A stretch of 64,000 nt of DNA from Azorinus chamasolen (taxonomy: Eukaryota; Mollusca; Bivalvia; Cardiida; Solecurtidae): NCBI GenBank assembly GCA_963576725.1, contig OY755241.1, positions 27,406,853 through 27,470,852 of the forward strand, in the 5' to 3' direction. Of this stretch, positions 27,701 through 36,700 are shown one piece after another; position 1 is the stretch's first letter; the number at the start of each line of letters is the position of its first letter. The notes under the pieces are model-generated. The model worked only from the letters and a program-made list of their open reading frames with translations, was not told the DNA's origin and ran no database searches. A program made the position numbers and the translations under genes.

Positions 27701-30700
27701 TTTGACCTCATACTGCTCTTTACCCCTATCCTACAGTCAACGTGACCTCATACTGCTCTTTACCCCTATCCTACAGTCAATGTGACCTCATACTGCTCTT
27801 TATGCTTACCCTATAGTCAATGTGACCTCATACTGCTCTTTATGCTTACCCTATAGTCGATGTGACGTCATACTGGGCACTGTTTACCCCTTTACTACAG
27901 TGATAATGACTTCTTACTGACGTCATGATGCCATTCTGTTGTTTAACATCCCATCCTACTGTCATACTATATCCCCACACTACAATCTGATTAAGTTCGA
28001 TTTGTTTAGGCTTTTGAAAACCGATTGACTGATAGTAAAACACTTATGATATGGACGCAAGATGTTTACAAATACCAGTCGGCCGCGTTTAGCAAAGCAA
28101 ATGGTTCATATTTTTCAAGGTGCCATCATCTCTAGAGATAGTCCACATGGATTAGTCACATGTCACCATTAGACACGGTGCCACCATAACCACATCATGG
28201 AGACTGGCACCAGGTTGAAAAATACTATAGTTTATCTGTAACACCAGGTACATCAATCCACTATAGTAAACGATGCTGCTAATACCTACTCGATTGGGAC
28301 GATCATAATTTATATTATAAAGCTATTACAGTAATACAGTTCTATTCATCAATAGGAAACATATAATTAATTCGGTCGTAAAAGTGACATTTTGTCCAAA
28401 AAAACCCAATTTTTTCTCGCAGAAATCGGACGATTGTTCCGATAATTTAGCGTTTTCGCCGATTTACCCATCTTGAACCCTTTTCAAGGCGGCGTCTGAT
28501 CAGGGACTGCACTATTTGTCTCAATCTCTATTTCTATATACCTGTATGTGCTTTATTCCTTTGAAATGTGCACCTATGTATCACATTTCCTTATTTAACT
28601 GAATGATTTAACAAACTTGGATGGCAGACGACCAATAGAAATTTGGCGCTAAAAGGGTTAATCCCATCTCGACTTCCAGTAACCACGTCTGACCCCGAGC
28701 AGATGTTACCTGATTGGTTGATATCTGACGGAATGTTGCGTTGAATATAAGAAACGTGAACAAAACAATACATGTATACAGTTGAACTTCATTGTCTTGA
28801 ACATAAAGGGGCCATACAAACTAATTCGAGATAGCAGAGGTTCGAGTCATCCGATTCATAATCTGATCAATTTCGTAAGTTCACAGCTTAATGCATGTCT
28901 AAAGTAATGCTGAAAGCTCATGAGCGTTCAGTATTGCTTTCGGTCAGCATTAAGCTGTCTCATGTGTTTCTAGACATGCGTAGTGATACATTTTTATAAA
29001 ATCTCTATTGTAAAGTTTGGAAGGACCGAACGTTTAGTTCGAATTATCTCTAAGTTCGAGTTATCCGAGTTCGACTGTACTTAAGAGTTCGGTTGCAAAG
29101 ATCGCCATCAGACACACGTCAAGAATGAAACCGTTTCCAATAATGTTCTATGCAATAAAGATGTGCAATGATGATTAATCTTTAGCCTGCTATGGGCGGA
29201 TGAGTGAATTACTATGCAAACAGTTGGGACCCAGATGAGACGCCGAGTAACTCGGCGTCTCATCAGGATCCAAACTGTTTGACACCCAGATAGCACATTG
29301 CTAAACGAATTGATTATAGCTTGAAATTTGAAAATGTAGTTGGTGAAAAAATCTGTAAAAGTTTGTTCAGCAGCCTAAAGGTTAAAAATATTCTGGATTT
29401 CTGTGATTTAATCGAATGAAGCCAAAATGCTAACGACAGTAAATGCCATCTACTGCGAGCCCTCATTGGATAGTAATAATAACTGACAGTTGGCTGTTAT
29501 ATCCTGTCCTGTTATTGTGTCACCTGCCGAGATGCAGTGTGTCACTTAGGGATCACTTTTCCGTCGTCTATCTGTCTGTCCGTCTGTCTGCCTGTCTGTC
29601 CGTCACACTTTTTTTTGGCTGTCATTACTAAACTAATCATTATAAAACATTCAAATTTCACACATGGAACAAGCATGATGGGAGGAAGTGTCATGCACAA
29701 GGGCCACAACTCTAACATCATAGTTATTCCACTTTTTCATATTAACAATAAGTTTTTTTGTCAGCTGCGAGCAGCATTTTTATTGTTTTATTGTGTTCTT
29801 CGAACACTGTTCAAGCGCTGCCGATTGTTTTCTATAAATATGTGCCATGTTTGGGAAAGCGTGTAGGTTCAAGACGCGAGAGATGTCCGACCCACTTTTC
29901 TAATTCGTCCAATGACAATGTATCTTTCAATGGATACCGGTGAAGGTCGATTAAACCGGAAACTGGAACGGGATAGAAATAGAGATAAACACAATTTCTA
30001 AAAAAACCAATTGTCCAATTTCTGCGATATTTGTCCACATATTGAAAGCGAGTGGGTCAGTTTGGTAGAGTTACGTTGGATCTTTTATATTAGCCTGTGC
30101 CTGTTTTTGAAAACAGAACGTCGGGACGGAGTGAGTCCGTTTTACCTTGTTTATCAGTGTGTATTAATGTACAATGTGCTATAAATAAACTATAGTCTCT
30201 TTCGATCTAGCGCCAGTGATCATAGACGATGTTTTCTTTCGATCTAGCGCCAGTGATCATAGACGATGCTTTCGATGCAGCCTCATGTCTACGGAAATAC
30301 CTCCCTTGTCAGAACATATATCTATCGGTGACAGTTGGCAGTTTATTATTCTTGTGACAGTCATGCAGAAATCTCCTCTGGAAGCTTTCTGCATAACTTT
30401 CACCCTGCATTAACTCTTTACCGTATACTGACGATTTTTGACGACTCTGTAAAAGTCACTGTCTGAAAGCATTGTGATTAATAGAGCATTTGCTTATATA
30501 GGAACAAATGCTCTATTTATCACAATGGTTTCAAACTACAAAATTCTAAAAGTTTCCCTTTCTCTAATTAATGCTCCTTTTGGGTAGATTTATTCAAAGA
30601 GGTTGTATCTGAAATATCCGTTGAGGTAATGGGTTAAGCAGACATTCCTAAAACCATTTAACCCTTTCCTTCATATAAACGTGTTTGCACGCATTTGCAA

Positions 30701-33700
30701 ACAGAATAGACCCAGTCTGATTAGGGTCTTCTCTATTTGCTAATGGAATTTGAAATAACCGTTCTTTGCTTTCTAAACTAATTAAAATGCTCCACCTTTC
30801 ATATTTCATTATAACTAATGTGTCCAAGGATATTCTGTAAGTAATGAAATTTATAATGAACAACGGATAAGGAAAGGCTTAATAAAATATAGATTATCGA
30901 GATTTCCTGTATGTAGCAATTTGAAATTCTGATCACTGTCTTTTTTAGCTCACCAGAGCACAAAGTGCTCAAGTTGAGCTATTGTGATACCCCTGTGTCC
31001 GGCGTCCGTCTGTCAGTCTGTCTGTCCGTCAGCAAGTTCAAACGAGTTCTTCTCTGAAACCGACTGCCCAATTGTAACCAAACTTAGTCAGATGTGTGCT
31101 TCAAACGTTGTTAAAAGATAGTGGGTGGGCCATCGGTCTTGTTGCCATGGCAACTGTACGCAATATCTAGAAAAATCTACTTTTCCAGAATGACTTGTCC
31201 GATTTGAATATAGTTTTCACCAAAATGTTTCTCAGTTTATAGACTTTAAAAGTTGTTAAAGAATTTTGATCCGGCAAAAACCATGGCCGCCAGAGGGCGT
31301 GGTCATTTTTTCCATATATGGTGATATATGAAAATCTTTAAAAATCTTCTTCTCTGAAACCATTTGTCCTTGGTATTTGGTATGTAGCATGATCTTATGG
31401 TCCTCTACAACGATTGATCAAATTATGACCCCCGTGCTAAAAATGGCCCCGCCCAAGGGCTTATCAGTTTTTCATAGGAAAATCTTTAAAAATCTTCTTC
31501 TCTGAAACTGTAAGGCCTAGACCTTTGATATTTGGTATGTAACATGGTCTTATTGTCCTCTACAAAGATTGTTCAAATTATGACCACCTGCCAAAAATGG
31601 CCCGCCCAAGGGCTTATCAGTTTTTCATAGGAAAATCTTTAAAAATCTTCTTCCCTGAAACTGTAAGGCCTAGACCTTTGATATTTGGTATGTAGCATGA
31701 TCTTATGGTCCTCTACTAAAGTTGTTCAAATTATGACCCCCGGGCCAAAAATGGCCCCGCCCAAGGTCTTATCAGTTTTTCATAGGAAAATCTTTAAAAA
31801 ATCTTCTTCTCTGAAACTGTAAGACCTAAACCTTTGATATTTGGTATGTAGCATGATCTTATGGTCCTCTACAAATATTGTTCCAATTATGACCCCCGGG
31901 CCAAAAATGGCTCCGCCCAAGGGCTTTTCAGTTTTTCATAGGAAAATCTTTAAATATCTTCTTCTCTTAAACTGTTAGGCCTAGACCTTTGATATTTAGT
32001 ATGTAGCATGATCTTATGGTCCTCTACAAATATTGTTCAAATTATGACCACTGGGCAAAAAATGGCCCGGCTCAAGGGCTTATCAATGTTTCATAGGAAA
32101 ATCTTTAAAAATCTACTGAATCTGTAAGGCCCAGACCTTTGATATTTGGTATGTAACATGATCCAATGGTCCTCTACAAATATGTAGCTGTGGCTTGTGG
32201 TCCTCTGCCAAGAATGTTTAACTTAGACCCTGACCACTGGGCGAAACTTGACCCTGCCTCAGGGCTTATCAGTTTTTCATGGGAAAAATATAGATATTAT
32301 TTTTCTCTGAAACCATAAGGCTTAGACCTTTAATTAATGGCATATTGCTTTGCCTTGTGGTTCTCTACCAAGGGTGTACACATGATTTCCTGTGGTCAAA
32401 AATGGCCCCGCCCCTGGGGTTATCTTTGGTGAGCGCTTCAGGGCCTCATGGCCCTCTTGTCATTGAAAAAAAACGTTTACCGCATCACTCCATCAATGCG
32501 CTTCTAAGCCTTTGCAAACAGGGTAGATCAAGAAGCCGTTTATAGTCACATGTATGTACGTATTTCATTAACAGATATTCAACCACCAGTCATGTCCGAG
32601 TGCCCCGGTGACCAGAAATTCTATACCACATCCCATATCATGAACGTTAGCTGGACGGAACCAACATTCGTAGATCCATTCGGCAAGGCCGTCCAGGTTA
32701 CGGCCAATTACCCATCCCCGCAGTTCACATTTCCTTGGGGTGATTTCACAGTGCAATATGTGGCAACTAAACCTAGCAATGGTCTGCAGACTAAGTGTAA
32801 ATTTCAGATCGGCGTACGACGTAAGTATATAGCCATTCTATGACATTACTTTTCATGTAAGAAATAATGACGTCATGACTGTTCATGTAAAAAGTAATGA
32901 CGTCATGACTATTTCATAGATTCATAATGGTCCAGCAGAACCTGTTCTAAGCGGTCACTCATTTATTTAACATAGCAGTCGTAAACAACAGGTGTTTGCT
33001 TATTGCATGGCAACAGTAATACAGAAAACTTCTGTAGGAACCCTGTAGGAGCGTTCTGTATTACGTTTGCACGGCAGTCAGTTACTACCTGCCTTACAAC
33101 CCCATAATCGTTTGATGACTTTTTGATGGCCACTAAAGACAGGCTCTACTGAATATGAACAATTTGTTTTTAAATTCGAGAGAAACAGTATAATTGTATC
33201 TATATAATACTATACAAAGTAAACGCCCGCTAATTCGACCACCTAACAGAGGTATAATTATGGGTACTATATGCAGATGGTAGCTTAATGCAGGACAAAC
33301 GTTATGCAGAAAGCTCATAGAGGAGCTTTCTGCATTACTTTTGTTCTGCATTAAGCAACAATCTGCTTATAAAGACATCCACGTTTATTCATTAAGTGGT
33401 CGCATTAGAGGGGTTCTACTGTATATTTAAATGCTTTCACAAAATCACCAGTAAGGTGATGGATCCCGTTTTATGTAAGATCGTACAACCAAATCTGTTG
33501 TAACACCTATTTAACGCCAGTTATATATATTTACATAGCAGTAGTTATTATACATGTGTTATGTCATGCGATACCCTTAACATTAGTTCAGAGCTACATA
33601 TAAAGGTGCGTACCAAAACACTAAAATCGTCATTTCTCCACCAAACTCTATACTGGGACCACTCTTTAGAATCGTCTCGAAGTGGCCACAGTATACGATT

Positions 33701-36700
33701 TAGTGGAGAAATAAAGGAGATACTCCTGAAAATGGGGTGATACTGGGCCATCCTTGCACTCTTGGAAATCTTTGCCATTGACTTGTGCCATACTTGCCGC
33801 CTTGATGGAATTAGATGAAGATGTTAAATTGATATTTTGTTACAGCGACCCCATGTGATGAAATCAATATCCCAAACAATGGTGCCCGGCTGTGTAATGG
33901 TTGGAGAACGGACTATGGGCGCTTCTGCTTGGTTGCCTGCTTGTCGTCATACACTATAGACGCCAGTTTCTACTCCTATGAAACTTTTCATGTGTGCGGA
34001 GCTTCCGGCAGATGGATACCAACAGGTCCCTTGCCGGACTGTGACAGTAAGTGTACAATTAATAAGACAAGGGGTACTTTATCCTTATCCTGTAAGCACG
34101 AGTCAGATTGCTGATAGCGATGTACAGTTTAGTATAAATGTAAAATCCCGATTATTCGAACACTAAAATATGTTTCGTTATCGATCTATAAGACAGGTGA
34201 CAGCTGAATGCAGAATGAAAGTCATACAGAAAGCTCCTCTATTCTGCATTAAGCAGCCACCTGCCTAAAATGTCAAAAATTTTCTATACTAAAATTTCGA
34301 ATAATCGAGGTTTTACTGTATAACATACGATATGTTTCAATTACAACCGTATGAGCTTTCAGTTTAAATTTTAACTTCATGAATATTCATGTAAAATGAC
34401 ATCATAAATAGTTATTAAATAAATTATTATATAACACATAGACACAGGAAATTGATGAATCATGTAAATCTATACATTAATTTATCAGAAGCAAACAGGA
34501 CATACACTTATCAAATGGCGGCTCCTACAGAAGCCGTCAGACCTGGGTCTGGCATAGAAATGTGTATTGATGAAGTAAAGGTTAAGTTAACCCATTTCCT
34601 CATAGGCTATTTTTAGACCAATCCTTTGAATAAATCTACCGAAAAGGAGCATTAACTAGAGAAAAGAAAAAAAAATAGAATTTTGTAGTTCTGAAACCAT
34701 GTAATAAATACAGCATTTGCTTCTTAAGGGGCAAATGCTTTTTTATCACAATGGTTTCCAAAAGTGACTTTTACAGAAGCGTAGAAGGGCGTATTTATGG
34801 AGGAAAGGGTTAATTATGATATTGTGTTTACTGCGCCCTCTCCACATAAAAATAGGTACACAATATGATCTATACGGGTGTTTCACAATGTATACGCGTG
34901 CTCCTTAATTAATATGATCAATACCAGTATTCATTCAATATGATATATACGCGTGCTCCTTAATTAATATGATCAATGCTCGTGTTCATTAAATATTATA
35001 TATACGCGTGTTCCTTAAATATGATATGTACACGTGTGTTCCTTAAATATGATCTATATACATGTTCCCTAAATATGATCTATACGCATGTTCCCAAAAT
35101 ATTATATATACGCATGTTCCTTAAATACTAAGTGAATAAATGGGAAAAGATTTAGAAGGAATCTCCCACAGTACCTTTCTGTATTTCATTTGCCCCGCAG
35201 TAACTCTTAATCCCTGCCTTCATATAAACGTGTTTTCACGCATTTGCAATTAGAGTAGACCAAGGTCAGACAGATACTATTTGAGCCGATCAGGGTCCGC
35301 TCTGTTTGCTGATAGAATTTGAATGATCTATTGATTTACTTTCACAAATGACTTAGATGTTGTTCCTTCCATATTTCGCTGTAACTGTATGTGTGTGTGT
35401 AAGAGTGTGTGTGATTGTGTGAAATAGTGTGTCATTGTGTGTGTTTAGAGTGTGTGATTGTGTGTGTATTGTCATACTTTGTACATAATTTGTTTCGTAA
35501 ATGTATCGTCATATGGCATATGCTCACATGTATATTATCTTAAGTCTCCAAATATTTTTTTTCAATTAATATTTAGTAGGTATAGAAGTAAAATAAATAG
35601 AAATAGAATAGGGGAAGAATTAATCTGCTAACCGTGACATGACACACATTTCCAAACAACTTCGATACAGGCGAAATACCTAGTAACGTGGCGTCTCATC
35701 TGAAATACTTAGTAACGTGGCGTCTCATCTGAAATACCTAGTAATGTGGCGTCTCATACACGTAGTAACGTGGCGTCTCATCTGAAACACCTAGTAACGT
35801 GGCGTCTCATACACGTAGTAACGTGACGTCTCATCTGGAATACCTAGTAACGTGGCGTCTCATACACGTAGTAACGTGGCGTCTCATCTGAAATACCTAG
35901 TAACGTGGCGTCTCATACACCTAGTAACGTGGCGTCTCATACACCTAGTAACGTGGCGTCTCATCTGGACCAAGCTGTTTGGCGCTTCGTCAAAAGTTTC
36001 AAACAAACTTCATCGATTCGGAAGTAGTCAAAATTGCACTAGCTTAGAACTGAATAAACTTAGAGCTGAAATCCGTTATCTGGAACTAGGATAACTCGAA
36101 CCTACATAACTAGAAGTTACAATTCGGTCCGCCCAACATTAAAATACAGAACTGTTCTGGACTGCATCACTGTGCATATCTATGAACACGTGTGAAAGCT
36201 TAATGCAGGTAGAAACTACTACTGAAAGCTGCTACAAGAGTTTTTAGTATTACTGTAGACTCGCATTCAAGCTGTTAACTAGGAAAATTGCTCGAGTTAA
36301 AATTCTGATTACTCGAACTTACAGTAAAACCTCTCTATAATAACCACTGAACGTGTTAATTAGTTGGTATTTAGGGCAGGGGGTTGCTTAAAGGAAGCGA
36401 GGTAAAAATGAAACATAACGCTCCTATAGGATCCACCAACCTTTGACACAAAATACTTGATGTAATTTAGTGGCCGATATACAGTGTTTGCAAGTGTCAG
36501 CACATCCAAAAGGGTTTTCTGTATTATGTTGTGATAACCATGAGACTGTATCCAAATGTATTTGTTTAGTCTATACACTTATTTGTATTTTAGTTCACAT
36601 GTCCGACGCCAGGGACATCACAGCTTACCAGCCCGACTATAAAGATTTATCTTTCAAATCCACATGCCATGACGCCAATACCAAACGACGTCTATCAGAG

